Notes: a model not told the origin generated them from the letters alone. A stretch of DNA of 64,000 bases from Leisingera thetidis (GCF_025857195.1 NZ_CP109787.1:2669501-2733500), one strand, 5' to 3'; shown: positions 8,441 to 19,124, counted from the first letter of the stretch. Translations and numbers: made by a program.

Positions 8441-9064
8441 TCAGCTGAGGCCGTTTCTTGTGATCTCCGCGTTCATCCAATGCACCTCTGTCTGCACGTG
8501 GTCCGCACGGACGTACTTGGCCAGCAGGCTCTGCATTTCCGTTTCGGCAAAGCCTCTTGCTGCACGGATCACAAACCCTTCCTGCGTCTCAAGGTCCAGC
8601 CCGGATATGGTCTCTTTCAGCACAGTTTCCGAAGGCGGCCCCCGGTACAGCACCGGCACGCTCACAATCCCCAATTCACCAAACCGGACCAATGTCGCTT
8701 CCCAGGGTTGAACCACGCCATTCACGATCCAGGCAAAGCCCAGGAAATACGAGGGCAGCGCGCCATAGGCGATGGCATGACGGGCATAAAGATATTCACC
8801 GACAATTCGCTCCCCTTCCTGCAAAGAAGGAGAAATCCCGGCAGCAAATGCCTTCATCCAGTCCCGCGACGGATGATAGCGCGCATCCGGACTGCGCGGA
8901 TGGCAGCCCCCGGAATGGATCGTGGTGTTTTCACCATCCATCTTCTCGGTGATGACCACCTCAGGCTCCGCCAGCAGCGCCGAGGCATCCTGCAGGATCT
9001 TGTCATCGCTGGTTGCCCCTGGTGACTGCGGCAAGTGAAAAGTGCGGCCGTATTTTCGCAGCAT
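8441..9064 (-). CDS. RNA ligase family protein (Rnl2-like nucleotidyltransferase domain only)
   Basis: A 207-residue protein made almost entirely of a ligase nucleotidyltransferase domain. Motif I is EKMDGE with candidate AMP-accepting Lys41 (residues 40-45). Motif III is around GEYLYARH (89-96), IIIa around FLGFAWIVNG (107-116), motif IV is EGFVIR (162-167) and motif V is KYVR (183-186). The order and spacing fit the T4 Rnl2/RNA-editing-ligase group, without a recognisable C-terminal domain. Such enzymes seal nicked or broken RNA through a ligase-AMP intermediate. The start is ATG at 9062-9064. No RNA 3'-end-processing, toxin or repair gene lies beside it, so the biological substrate is unknown. 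Confidence 0.82.
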   Translation of the reverse strand: MLRKYGRTFHLPQSPGATSDDKILQDASALLAEPEVVITEKMDGENTTIHSGGCHPRSPDARYHPSRDWMKAFAAGISPSLQEGERIVGEYLYARHAIAYGALPSYFLGFAWIVNGVVQPWEATLVRFGELGIVSVPVLYRGPPSETVLKETISGLDLETQEGFVIRAARGFAETEMQSLLAKYVRADHVQTEVHWMNAEITRNGLS

Positions 9065-9207
9065 GTCAGTAATTACCGGTTGGTGAAAATGCTTACCCGC
9101 AACCTATCCGTGCTCAGCCTCCGCAGCAAGGCGGCCCGGTGAAAGCGGCCCCGCCGGTTTCACGCGCCGCAAAGAGGGCCATCCGGCCTGATGCGCGGCG
9201 CTCCCCC

Positions 9208-10356
9208 TCAGGCGAGGAAACGGCGCGCCACATCCCCCGACATGTAGCTGACCCGCCCGCCGCTGAAGGTGGCCGCGACCCGCCTGCTCTCCTTGTCCAG
9301 CACCAGTATGTCCGCGCGCTTGCCTGCCTCCAGCCGCCCGCGGTCAGCCAGCCCCAGCACCTGCGCCGGCCCGTCCGAGACCAGCCGCCAGGCGCCGGCC
9401 AGGTCCAGCAGGCCGGAGCGTTCCAGCATCAGCGCCGCGCGGCGCGGGCTGGGATAGTGGTAGTCCGAGGCCAGCGCATCGCAGAGCCCCATGGCAATCA
9501 GCTCCACCGCCGAGGCATTGCCCTTGTGCGAGCCGCCGCGCACCACGTTGGGCGAGCCGAGGATCACCGGATCCCCCGCCGCCCGCGCGGCCTCTGCCGC
9601 CTCCAGCGTTTCCGGGAATTCGGCGATCCGCGCGCCGCGCACGCGCCACTGGGCACGGTCCCCTTCGGTGCGGTCGTCGTGGCTGCCGGTGCGCACGCCG
9701 AGATCCGACAGCGCCCGGCACAGCGCATCCATCGCCGCGGGCACCTCCGCCCGGCGGGCGTGCAGGTCCTTCAGCATCTGCCAATGCGCTTCCGGATTGC
9801 GCCCCGCCTTCAGCGCCTGGCCGGTAAGCCGCGGCGGCTTCCTGCCCTGCGCCAGCCGCTCATGCGGCAGGTGGTCGTTGAACACCACATAGGGCACCGC
9901 CCAGTCCGCCACCCGGGCGGGCAGCTCAGCGCAATGGTCCAGCATGTGGATCTCGAACCGCAGCTGCGGCAGCAGGTCGGTGGCCAGGCCGCAGCGCACC
10001 GCCTTGATGGCCGCGAACACCTGCGCCGCAAACTCCGGCCCGCGCAAGCCCCCCTCCCACGAGTAGAACTGCGCCAGCACGGCGGTGGTGATTCCGTTGG
10101 CGGCCAGCTCCGCCTCGGCGGCAACGACACCTTCGGCCATCTGCTTCATCGCACCGCGCCGCGGCGCCAGGTGGCGCTCAAAGCCGTCGCCGTGCAGATC
10201 GACGATCCCCGGCAGCACCAGATAGCCGCACAGGTCCACCACGCGGCCCGCAGGCGCCTGCGCCACCAGACCCTCCGCAATGGCAATCGCGCCGCCGCGT
10301 TCCAACCCGTCCGGGCGCAGCACATCGCCGCCCTGCAAGGTCAGCTCCAAAGTCAT
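9208..10356 (-). CDS. phnM: PhnM-type alpha-D-ribose 1-methylphosphonate 5-triphosphate diphosphatase (stand-alone)
   Basis: A 382-residue amidohydrolase. After [18 protein letters not shown] (about 45-62, metal-binding HGD motif) come the PhnM-specific stretches SHDDRT and [14 protein letters not shown] (about 283-296), then [12 protein letters not shown] with the late metal-binding Asp. In the C-P lyase pathway PhnM removes diphosphate from a ribose phosphonate triphosphate. Here no phnGHIJKL genes are present, so it may act on another substrate. The ATG at 10354-10356 overlaps the stop of the upstream lipase-like gene by four bases, which sets this start over an upstream in-frame codon. 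Confidence 0.85.
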   Translation of the reverse strand: MTLELTLQGGDVLRPDGLERGGAIAIAEGLVAQAPAGRVVDLCGYLVLPGIVDLHGDGFERHLAPRRGAMKQMAEGVVAAEAELAANGITTAVLAQFYSWEGGLRGPEFAAQVFAAIKAVRCGLATDLLPQLRFEIHMLDHCAELPARVADWAVPYVVFNDHLPHERLAQGRKPPRLTGQALKAGRNPEAHWQMLKDLHARRAEVPAAMDALCRALSDLGVRTGSHDDRTEGDRAQWRVRGARIAEFPETLEAAEAARAAGDPVILGSPNVVRGGSHKGNASAVELIAMGLCDALASDYHYPSPRRAALMLERSGLLDLAGAWRLVSDGPAQVLGLADRGRLEAGKRADILVLDKESRRVAATFSGGRVSYMSGDVARRFLA

Positions 10357-11129
10357 TTCTCTGCCTCTTCGCATCCGCCATTCAGCTGGCAGGCCTCAAA
10401 GATGATCTCCTCCACCGCCGCCAGCCAGGTCAGCGACGGCTCGAACCGGCCTTCCTCGAGAAAATGCAGCGCCTGCGCCATCACCTGGGGGCTGTTCATC
10501 ATGTAGGTATGGGTGACCGGCAGGGTGAGATGCGCCGCCATGCCATCCACCTTGGTGCTCTCGACCGAGACCTTGCCGTCGTCAGCACCGGGGATCAGGC
10601 TGGAGAACAGCGGGTTCAGCGTCTCGCTGCCGGCAATCACCGCCAGCTCGAAATCCACCGGCGGCAGCCGCCGCGGCAGGCTGTCCGCCCCGGTGCCCAG
10701 CTGCAGCCCGGCCGGGCCGTTGAGCAGGCCGAACACCTCCCAGTCGCCCAGCTCATCGACCAGCTCGCTGCCCTGGTTGGGCGGCCCCATCATCACCACC
10801 CGCCCCAGGGTCTCCGGGCGGTGGTCCTGCAGCCAGTGGCGCAGCAGGATGCCGCCCATCGAGTGCGTCACAACATGAACCCTCTGCGCCCCGCAGGCGG
10901 CAAAGGCCGCCGGCAGGGTATCGCCCGCCAGCACCTGGACGGTGGCTTCGGTGGAGGCATAGCCGGGCCGCACCACGGCATAGCCGCGCGACTGCAGCAC
11001 CTCCTCCATCACCGCAAAGGAGGCTTCGCTGCGGGCCAGCCCATGCAGCAGGATCACGCAATCGGCAGCGGCAGGCAGCGGCAGCAGCGCCGCGGCGGAC
11101 AGAAGGACGGGTTTCAGAAACGCTCTCAT
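10353..11129 (-). CDS. Secreted alpha/beta hydrolase, lipase/esterase-like
   Basis: A 258-residue protein with a signal peptide (about residues 1-22, ending PAAA). The alpha/beta hydrolase core shows the oxyanion strand CVILLHGL (24-31) and the nucleophile elbow VTHSMGG with Ser90. A later [13 protein letters not shown], around residue 215, can supply the catalytic His. This resembles periplasmic or extracellular lipases and PGAP1-like esterases; the substrate is not predictable. It overlaps the phnM-type gene by four bases, which suggests co-expression without explaining it. Confidence 0.82.
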   Translation of the reverse strand: MRAFLKPVLLSAAALLPLPAAADCVILLHGLARSEASFAVMEEVLQSRGYAVVRPGYASTEATVQVLAGDTLPAAFAACGAQRVHVVTHSMGGILLRHWLQDHRPETLGRVVMMGPPNQGSELVDELGDWEVFGLLNGPAGLQLGTGADSLPRRLPPVDFELAVIAGSETLNPLFSSLIPGADDGKVSVESTKVDGMAAHLTLPVTHTYMMNSPQVMAQALHFLEEGRFEPSLTWLAAVEEIIFEACQLNGGCEEAEK

Positions 11130-11174
11130 GCGGCCCAGATAAGCGCAAGCGCCGCCGCAGGGAAGCCCTTGCCG

Positions 11175-12047
11175 TCACTTGGCCGGCCGCATCCGGCGCC
11201 GCGGCGCGCGCAGCACCGCCAGCGCAATGCCGCCCAGCACCGCGGCGCTGCCAAAGACCAGCCGCAGGCCGATCGCCTCGCCCAGCAGCACGGCGCCTGC
11301 CAGAATGGCGATCACCGGCACGCTCAGCTGCACCGTGGCCGCCGCCGCAGGCTGCAGCTGCGGCAGCACCGCATACCACAGCGCATACCCCATGCCGGAC
11401 GCCGCCGCCCCCGACAGGACAGCCAGAACCACGCCGTAAATGCTCGCATCCGTGCCGCCGCCCGCCAGCAGCATGACCGGCAGCATCATCGCGCTGGACC
11501 AGGCGAAATTCACCGCCGTTGCCGCCAGCGGCTGCCGCGCGCCGCGCCCCAGCAGGCTGTAGATGCCCCAGCCCAGTCCGCTGGCCGCCATCAGCAGCGA
11601 CGCCGCCAGCGGCACGCCCGCGCCGTCCGCAGGCCAGACCACATAGGCCAGCCCCAGCAGCGCCAGCACCGCCCCCGCCGCCTGCAGCCCGGTGACCGGA
11701 TTGCCCTTGACCAGCCCCCACAGGAACATCGAGATCTGCACCGTGCCGAACAGGATCAGCGCCCCCAGCCCGGCATCAAGATGCTGATAGGCCAGGGTGA
11801 ATCCCGCCATGTACAGCGTCAGCGCCGCGCCGCCCCACAGGCTGGCAGGGCGCAGCAGCCGGTCCCGGCTCCACGCCGCCTGCCCCCGCATCCGGCACAG
11901 GAGCGCCAGCATCAGCGCGCCGGAAACCAGCCGCCACAGGCCGAACCCGGTGGCATCCATATGCCCGCCGCCGATCGCCGCCCGGCCGAGGATCGAATTG
12001 GCGGCAAAGGCCAGCATGGTGAGGGAGACAAGCAGGAACAGGCGCAT
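11175..12047 (-). CDS. EamA/DMT family transporter
   Basis: A 290-residue membrane protein with about ten hydrophobic segments arranged as two EamA repeats, the drug/metabolite transporter topology. The first begins LFLLVSLTMLAFAANSILGRAA; the second starts after about residue 145 with AASLLMAASGLGWGIYSLLGR. The positively charged tail RAPRRRMRPAK is typical of the cytoplasmic C-terminus. Members export amino acids, metabolites or drugs; the substrate here is unknown. It is downstream of the GNAT gene on the same strand, with 49 bases between them. Confidence 0.88.
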   Translation of the reverse strand: MRLFLLVSLTMLAFAANSILGRAAIGGGHMDATGFGLWRLVSGALMLALLCRMRGQAAWSRDRLLRPASLWGGAALTLYMAGFTLAYQHLDAGLGALILFGTVQISMFLWGLVKGNPVTGLQAAGAVLALLGLAYVVWPADGAGVPLAASLLMAASGLGWGIYSLLGRGARQPLAATAVNFAWSSAMMLPVMLLAGGGTDASIYGVVLAVLSGAAASGMGYALWYAVLPQLQPAAAATVQLSVPVIAILAGAVLLGEAIGLRLVFGSAAVLGGIALAVLRAPRRRMRPAK

Positions 12048-12096
12048 GTGTCCGGGCTATCGCGGCTGGCGCCAGGCCGCCAGAGCTTTCTCCCCG

Positions 12097-12678
12097 TCAC
12101 AGGTCGGAAAACGCCCGCGGATAGACCAGCTCCGCCTCCGGCAGGTCATCGCCCCGGCGCAGGATCAGCGTGCAGTCCAGCGGATAAGGGCTCCTGAGCT
12201 TCTGCGCCCGTTCCAGGCTGAAACCGCAGCGCCCGTAGAAGGAGGGTTTACCCAGAACCACGATGGTTTCGGGAAGCTGCCCCCCGGACGCCCCTTCCGG
12301 CATCTCATGGCATTGCGCCAATTCCCGCAGCATCCGGGAGCCGAACCGCCAAGATCTGCGATGCATCTCGTCCTTTGGCCCGCCGGCTTCCATATTCGGA
12401 TTACACTCCGCCAGCCTGCCATCCTGCCATTCCGGCCGCACCGCCATCGGCGCCAGGCAAGCCCAGCCTTCCGGCGCCAGCATCCGGCTGAGGGCGAAGT
12501 AGCCTCCGATCTTGCCGTCCCAGGGTTTCTGAAACTCTGCCAGCATATCGCCATCCGCGCGCAGCTGCCGCACCAGACGCGCCTCGGCATCGGTGGGAAA
12601 GGCGGCCAGCAAAAGCGCCACGACCTCGTCAAAATGCTCTTCCCCAACGCCTGTCAGGGTATCCGGCCCGGCAACCAT
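12097..12678 (-). CDS. GNAT family N-acetyltransferase (YhbS-like)
   Basis: A 193-residue protein. The N-terminal ALLLAAFPTDAEARLVRQLR and the central LAPMAVRPEWQDG fit the YhbS-like branch of GNAT acetyltransferases. The later VVLGKPSFYGRCGFSLERAQ (about 141-160) is the GNAT region for a substrate-binding strand in this subgroup. An atypical insertion with Met, Arg and Trp residues (about 97-130) replaces the usual acetyl-CoA loop R-x-x-G-x-G/A, which I do not see clearly. The substrate is unknown and acetyltransferase activity is likely but not proven. Confidence 0.75.
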   Translation of the reverse strand: MVAGPDTLTGVGEEHFDEVVALLLAAFPTDAEARLVRQLRADGDMLAEFQKPWDGKIGGYFALSRMLAPEGWACLAPMAVRPEWQDGRLAECNPNMEAGGPKDEMHRRSWRFGSRMLRELAQCHEMPEGASGGQLPETIVVLGKPSFYGRCGFSLERAQKLRSPYPLDCTLILRRGDDLPEAELVYPRAFSDL

Positions 12679-12761
12679 CCCAATCCTCCCTCATTCACCT
12701 TTGCAAAAATACTCGCGCCGCAGGCAGGCCCGCAAGGCGGGCCTTGCGCACCTGGCTGAAC

Positions 12762-12788
12762 AAAAAGGGGCCGCCCGAAGGCAGCCCC
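12762..12788 (-). terminator. Rho-independent terminator of groESL
   Basis: On the minus strand GGGGCTGCC, loop TTCG and GGCGGCCCC form a nine-pair stem with one G-T pair and a UUCG tetraloop, followed by a run of five Ts. It lies about 90 bases beyond the groEL stop. Two further hairpins, at 12859-12877 and about 12822-12842, precede it in the same trailer. Confidence 0.88.
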
Positions 12789-12880
12789 GAATCTTGCAGT
12801 CATCAGCGGTGGGCTCCCGGCAGATCGGCCTTTCGGCCAATCGCCTGTCGCCGCATCCCAAATCCCGGCGGGATTTGTGA

Positions 12881-14533
<1,653 letters not shown>

Positions 14534-14594
14534 TCACTCTCCTAGAGAAATTCGTGTGTGTCAGCGAGGGATGGGATCAGAGCAGCCGCAAGGC

Positions 14595-14882
14595 TTACTC
14601 GATGATGCCCATGATGTCGCTTTCCTTCATCATCAGCAGCTCTTCGCCGCCGACCGAGACCTCGGTGCCCGACCACTTGCCGAACAGGATCTTGTCGCCG
14701 GCCGAAACGGCCATCGCGATCAGCTCGCCGCTGTCCTTGCGCGCGCCTTCGCCGGTTGCGACAACAACGCCTTCGCTCGGCTTTTCTTTTGCGGAATCGG
14801 GGATGATCAGGCCGCCAGCGGTTTTTTCTTCGCTTTCGGTGCGGCGCACCAGCACGCGGTCATGAAGCGGTTTCAATGCCAT
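14595..14882 (-). CDS. groS: Co-chaperonin GroES (10 kDa)
   Basis: The 95-residue co-chaperonin begins [20 protein letters not shown] and includes the mobile loop [18 protein letters not shown], the part that binds GroEL. It forms the heptameric lid of the GroEL cage. An AGGAG ribosome-binding site precedes the ATG at 14880-14882. It is the first gene of the groESL operon. Confidence 0.99.
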   Translation of the reverse strand: MALKPLHDRVLVRRTESEEKTAGGLIIPDSAKEKPSEGVVVATGEGARKDSGELIAMAVSAGDKILFGKWSGTEVSVGGEELLMMKESDIMGIIE

Positions 14883-14943
14883 CTTTGCAGCTCCTTAAAG
14901 GCTCAAAGGTTGTTATCTTTTGCCCTGCTCCCTGGCAGGGCAG

Positions 14944-14970
14944 TTATCACTCACACCCGGCGAGTGCTAA
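14944..14970 (-). promoter_or_regulatory. CIRCE operator (HrcA-binding inverted repeat)
   Basis: On the minus strand TTAGCACTC, a nine-base spacer and GAGTGATAA form the CIRCE element. The consensus is TTAGCACTC-N9-GAGTGCTAA; only one arm base differs. It sits just downstream of the promoter at 14978-15006 and upstream of groES, the classic position for HrcA repression. Confidence 0.95.
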
Positions 14971-14977
14971 CGAGGGG

Positions 14978-15006
14978 AAGCTAGGAATGCGCCCGGACCT
15001 TGTCAA
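14978..15006 (-). promoter_or_regulatory. groESL promoter
   Basis: On the minus strand TTGACA and TAGCTT are separated by exactly 17 bases, ending eight bases before the CIRCE element. The sequence CCTAGCTT also resembles the alphaproteobacterial RpoH -10 pattern, so housekeeping and heat-shock sigma factors may both use it. Confidence 0.7.
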
Positions 15007-15217
15007 CACGGAATCGGCAAAAAAATGAAGGCGCCGGAGCGCCCCCTGCCGGCCGCGGAACTTTCCCTCCAGCAGCCGTGTCCCCGCGGGGCGCAAGGCC
15101 GGCCTTGAAACGGCCGGGGCCAGGCGCGCCGCCGGCCGGCCGGTGTCCGGATGTGGCAGTGCTGCCGGCCCTCGGGCAAATCAGGAAATTTGCAGCGGGC
15201 CGCAGCGCCTGTTCACG

Positions 15218-15910
15218 TCACCCGGCGGCAGATCCCGGCGCCTCTTCCTCCCAGCTTTCCGCCCAATGCACCAGGCCGGCGCGGCCCGCGTCGGTCAGCT
15301 GGTAGATGCCGGTCGCCACCCGCTCGAACCAGCCATAGTGGTTGCTGGCCATCAGCCGGGTGGCGCGCGCCACGCCGGTGGCGCGGGCGACCTCCGCCCC
15401 CTTGCAGGCGCCGGCCCGGGCCAGATGCGCGGCGCAGGCCAGCGCGTCCTGGCGGTAGGCGGTGACAATGCCGTGCCGGGTGGCGCCGCCCGCATTGGGG
15501 TCGCCGCGCAGGGTTTGGAACTCGCGCAAGAGCCGCGCCTGCTTCTTCTTCGACTTGCGCGGGCTGTAGGGGCCGGGGTCGCAGTGCACCTCCGCCCGGC
15601 CGTCCTCCAGCACCGTGATCAGCCCCAGCCCCAGCCGCCGGCACATCGCCAGATTGTCCTTCATCATCCGCCGCGCCTGCCGCCCCCCGGGCCGCGGCAC
15701 CGCGATATAGACGTGATCGGCAACCGCGAGCCGGGCAAGCGCCTGATGGTACAAGGACAGCGAGAACTTCAGCTTCAGCTCGGCAATCACCGGCGGCTCA
15801 TCGCCGCGGCAGGCCACCACATCGGCAGCCCCCACCTCGCCCTTCACCTCATAGCCCTGGCCTTCCAGCAGCGCCTTCACCGGCGCATAGAGCTGATCTT
15901 CGCGTTCCAT
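15218..15910 (-). CDS. DUF2161 family protein, putative PD-(D/E)XK nuclease fold
   Basis: A 230-residue protein starting MEREDQLYAPVKALLEGQGY. Asp30 in EVGAADVVAC and ELKLK at 44-48, with D, E and K in the order of a PD-(D/E)XK catalytic core, match the DUF2161 family. The C-terminal 80 residues look like a winged-helix domain (for example ARATGVARATRLMASNHYGWFER). The start was placed at 15908-15910 because the family fold begins there; the frame is open further upstream but overlaps the divergent TraB-like gene. The family has no proven function; nuclease activity is an inference from the fold. Confidence 0.82.
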   Translation of the reverse strand: MEREDQLYAPVKALLEGQGYEVKGEVGAADVVACRGDEPPVIAELKLKFSLSLYHQALARLAVADHVYIAVPRPGGRQARRMMKDNLAMCRRLGLGLITVLEDGRAEVHCDPGPYSPRKSKKKQARLLREFQTLRGDPNAGGATRHGIVTAYRQDALACAAHLARAGACKGAEVARATGVARATRLMASNHYGWFERVATGIYQLTDAGRAGLVHWAESWEEEAPGSAAG

Positions 15911-16059
15911 GCCGCCATGACTGGCAGGAAGCGGCGGCGAAGGCAATCCGCGGCACGGTTTTACGGCCGGACGCGGGGTTTGGCATTGCCGCGCTCCCCG
16001 CCCCGCCCTAGGGTCATACATCCAGGCCACAGTTCCGGATTCCGGGGAAAGGGTGCTTG

Positions 16060-17043
16060 ATGAAACGGATTGCACTGGCACTCGTCCTGGCTCTGCAGGC
16101 CTCCGCCGGAGTCGCCGCCTGCCGCGGCATCGACTACCGCGACCACCTGCCCCCGGCCACCGAAGCGCGGCTGGAGCGCGAGATGGCCGCCACCCCGTTT
16201 TCCCGCGGCAACCACTGGGTGGCGACCAAGGGCAGCCGCACCATCCACGTGGTCGGCACCATGCATGGCGGCGATGCCCGCATGGCCAAGGTGATGCGCA
16301 CGCTGCGGCCGGTGCTGCTGTCGGCCCAGGCCATCTATCTGGAAACCCCGCAGGAAGAGATGGAAAGCCTGGACAGTATGCCGCCGGCGCTGGCCCGCAA
16401 TTTCCTGCTGCCCAAGGGGCAGGAGCTGCGCCACCTGCTGGCCCGCGATGCCTGGCAGCGGTTCGAGCTTACGGCCCGGGTGACCGGCGCCAATCTGGAG
16501 ACCGTGAACCGGATGCAGCCCTGGGCGATTTCCATGTTCCTGGTGCAAAGCGGCTGCCGCCCCTACGGCTTTGGCCTGCGGCGCGGGCTGGACGACCGGA
16601 TCGCGGATTTTGCCAGCCGCAGGCGCATACCGCTGGGGGCGCTGGAAACCCCGGAGCAGGCGCTGACGGCGATTGCCAGCCTGCCGCTGCGCGACCAGGC
16701 CCGGATGCTGGAACTGGAGCTGGAGCTGGTGCAGTCCGGCAAGCCCGAGGATGCCACCCCGGTCGAGGCCTATTTCGACCAGAGCGTCTGGACCGCCTTC
16801 GTGCTGGCGCCCTGGATCAGCGCCCAGTACAGCAGCTTCTCGGGCGCCGAAACGGCGCGGCTGTGGCAGCAATACAACCTCCGCCTGCTGGACCGGCGCA
16901 ACAAACGCTGGATGAAGGTGATTCTGGCCGCCCGGCAGGAGCGGATCGTGATTGCGGTCGGCGCCGCCCACCTGCCCGGCAGGAACGGCGTGCTGAACCT
17001 GCTGCAGGCCAAGGGCTTCAGCCTCACCCGCGCGCCGTGGTAA
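16060..17043 (+). CDS. TraB/GumN family protein, first of a tandem pair
   Basis: A 327-residue secreted protein with a signal peptide (about 1-20, MKRIALALVLALQASAGVAA) and a TraB/GumN domain. Diagnostic segments are TIHVVGTMHGGDARM (about 61-75) near the N-terminus and VIAVGAAHLPGRNGVLNLL near the C-terminus, each with a conserved Gly-His pair; related folds in Tiki proteases and erythromycin esterase use such residues. The function in bacteria is unknown. The ATG at 16060 is preferred over the adjoining TTG. A closely similar paralogue follows after 48 bases. Confidence 0.88.
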   Translation: MKRIALALVLALQASAGVAACRGIDYRDHLPPATEARLEREMAATPFSRGNHWVATKGSRTIHVVGTMHGGDARMAKVMRTLRPVLLSAQAIYLETPQEEMESLDSMPPALARNFLLPKGQELRHLLARDAWQRFELTARVTGANLETVNRMQPWAISMFLVQSGCRPYGFGLRRGLDDRIADFASRRRIPLGALETPEQALTAIASLPLRDQARMLELELELVQSGKPEDATPVEAYFDQSVWTAFVLAPWISAQYSSFSGAETARLWQQYNLRLLDRRNKRWMKVILAARQERIVIAVGAAHLPGRNGVLNLLQAKGFSLTRAPW

Positions 17044-17091
17044 GGCTGGCGCATCCCGGTTGCCACCCATCAGTTTCAGGACCTGTCTTTC

Positions 17092-18072
17092 ATGCGGCTA
17101 TTCTTCTGCGTTCTCATTCTGCTGCTGCCCGCCGCGCTGCGGGCCGCCTGCACCGGCACCGATCTGCGCACCACCCTTCCGGCAGAGGGTCTGGCCCGGA
17201 TCGAGGCACGCGCCGCAGCCGCGCCCTTTGCCGAAGGCAACCACTGGATTGCCCGCCGCGGCGCCCGGACCGTTCATGTGATCGGCACCCTGCACATCAG
17301 CGACCCGCGGATGGAAGGGATCACCGCAGGCCTGGCCCCGGTTGTCCGCCAGGCCGATCTGCTGCTGATGGAGGCCAGCCCCGCCGACAAGGCGGCGTTT
17401 GAGGACGAGCTGGGCCGCACCCCGTCGCTGATGCTGATCACCGAAGGCCCGACGCTGATCGACCGCCTGCCGCCCCAGGAGTGGGAGAGCCTGGCCGCAA
17501 AGGCGCGCCAGCACGGGGTCCGCCCCTGGATGGCCGCCAAGATGCGGCCCTGGTTCCTTGCCCTGTCCATGGCGGTGCCGCCCTGCGTGCTGCGGCAGAA
17601 GGACTTCAAGAACGGCCTTGACCAGCGCCTGGCCGCCGAGGCGGAACAGGCCGGAGTGCCGATCCGCTCGCTGGAGGATCCGATGGCCGTCATCCGGATG
17701 ATGGACGGCGACCCGCTGGAGGAGCAGGTCCGGCAGCTGCGCGCGTTCACGGCCCTTCTGGGCGGCGGCGAGGACGCCTTTTCCACCACGGCAGAGGCGT
17801 ATTTCGACGAGCAGCCGCTGCAGGCGCTCTACCTGAGCGAACAGGAGTTCCTGCACAGCGATGCCCTGACCGCGCAGGAACGGCAAGAGCTGTGGACCGA
17901 CGCGATGCAAGAGCTGCTGGACCAGCGCAACCAAGCCTGGATTCCGGTGATCGAGGCGGCTGCGGGCAACAGGATCGTGGTGGCCGCGGGGGCGCTGCAC
18001 CTGCCGGGGGAAAACGGCGTGCTGAACCTGCTGCAGCAGCAGGGCTACACACTGGAGCGCGCACCGTTCTGA
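17092..18072 (+). CDS. TraB/GumN family protein, second of a tandem pair
   Basis: A 326-residue protein with a signal peptide (about 1-19) and the same TraB/GumN signatures as the gene before it: TVHVIGTLHISDPRM near residues 62-76 and VVAAGALHLPGENGVLNLL near the C-terminus. Both proteins share C-terminal ends ERAPF or TRAPW and an EGNHW/RGNHW motif after the mature N-terminus, so they arose by tandem duplication. The central regions have diverged. They are probably periplasmic and co-transcribed; no substrate is known. Confidence 0.88.
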   Translation: MRLFFCVLILLLPAALRAACTGTDLRTTLPAEGLARIEARAAAAPFAEGNHWIARRGARTVHVIGTLHISDPRMEGITAGLAPVVRQADLLLMEASPADKAAFEDELGRTPSLMLITEGPTLIDRLPPQEWESLAAKARQHGVRPWMAAKMRPWFLALSMAVPPCVLRQKDFKNGLDQRLAAEAEQAGVPIRSLEDPMAVIRMMDGDPLEEQVRQLRAFTALLGGGEDAFSTTAEAYFDEQPLQALYLSEQEFLHSDALTAQERQELWTDAMQELLDQRNQAWIPVIEAAAGNRIVVAAGALHLPGENGVLNLLQQQGYTLERAPF

Positions 18073-18179
18073 GCACAGTGCCGCATTGCAGCAGCTGCGG
18101 GGTGACAAGCCCGCGCGCCGGTCCTATAAGGCGCGCAAATCTCCCCTTTTCGGACCCCATGAGTGAACAGGACAGTCCC

Positions 18180-19100
18180 ATGACCCTTCAAGTTTTCGGC
18201 CATAAATCCCCCGACACCGATTCCACCGGCTCCCCGATCGTCTGGGCCTGGTACCTGAACGAGGTGAAAGGCGTTGCCGCCGAGCCCAAACTGCTGGGCG
18301 AGCCGAACACCGAAGCGGCCTTCATGCTGCAGCGCTGGGGCCTGGAAAAGCCCGCGATCATCAGCGATGTCGCCGATGACGCCGCTGTCGTGATCGTCGA
18401 CACCAACAACCCGGCCGAGCTGCCCGCCAACATCAACGGCGCCGACGTGCAGGCGATCATCGACCACCACAAGCTGGTCGGCGGCCTGGAAACCAAGGGC
18501 CCGATCGACATCACCATCCGGCCGCTGGCCTGCACCGCCACCATCATGTTTGACCTGATGGGCGACGATGCCGCCAAAATGCCGGAGGCGATCAAGGGCG
18601 CCGCGCTGACCTGCATCCTGTCCGACACGCTGGAATTCCGCTCCCCCACCACCACCGCGCATGACAGGGCCGTGGCCGAAAAGCTGGCCGCCGATCTGGG
18701 CATCAACATCGCCGACTACGCGGCAGAAATGTTTGCGGCGAAGTCCGACGTGTCGTCCTTCTCCGATGCCGAACTGCTGCGGATGGATTCCAAGGAATAC
18801 GCGGTCGAGGGCACCAAGTTCCGCGTCTCGGTGCTGGAAACCACCGCGCCGGCCGTGGTGCTGGACCGCAAGGCGTCGCTGATGGAGACCATGACCACCG
18901 TGGCGGCCGAGGACGGCGTCGACCAGGTGCTGCTGTTCGTGGTCGACATCCTGAACGAGGAAGCCACCCTGCTGGTGCCGAACGACCTGGTGAAGACCGT
19001 GGCAAGCAAATCCTTCGGCGCCGATGCCGCGGGCGACACCGTGGTGCTGCCGGGCATCATGTCGCGCAAGAAGCAGATCATCCCGAACCTCAAGGTCTGA
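18180..19100 (+). CDS. ppaC: Manganese-dependent inorganic pyrophosphatase (family II)
   Basis: A 306-residue DHH-superfamily enzyme that hydrolyses pyrophosphate to phosphate, pulling biosynthetic reactions forward in the cytoplasm. Metal-binding motifs are GHKSPDTDS (7-15), VIVDTN around Asp75 and DHHK (95-98). The C-terminal DHHA2 domain ends with the substrate-binding SRKKQIIP. The ATG at 18180 has AGGA eight bases upstream; an in-frame ATG seven codons earlier is possible. The gene is unrelated in sequence to the family I Ppa found in most Proteobacteria. Confidence 0.96.
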   Translation: MTLQVFGHKSPDTDSTGSPIVWAWYLNEVKGVAAEPKLLGEPNTEAAFMLQRWGLEKPAIISDVADDAAVVIVDTNNPAELPANINGADVQAIIDHHKLVGGLETKGPIDITIRPLACTATIMFDLMGDDAAKMPEAIKGAALTCILSDTLEFRSPTTTAHDRAVAEKLAADLGINIADYAAEMFAAKSDVSSFSDAELLRMDSKEYAVEGTKFRVSVLETTAPAVVLDRKASLMETMTTVAAEDGVDQVLLFVVDILNEEATLLVPNDLVKTVASKSFGADAAGDTVVLPGIMSRKKQIIPNLKV

Positions 19101-19124
19101 GCCCGCGGTTCAGGCTGAAAACCA

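Larger units (their letters stand above)
14883..15217. other. Intergenic region upstream of groES (335 bp)
   Basis: The part near groES holds the CIRCE operator and promoter described separately. The remainder, 15007-15217, is very GC-rich spacer between the DUF2161 stop and the groES promoter, with several GGCCGG-type inverted repeats (for example around 15100-15140). I see no gene or RNA in it. Confidence 0.7.

Noticed and set aside
9208..10356. Complete C-P lyase (phn) operon
   Set aside because: Neighbours are a lipase-like hydrolase and an RNA-ligase protein; no phnG-L genes are present.
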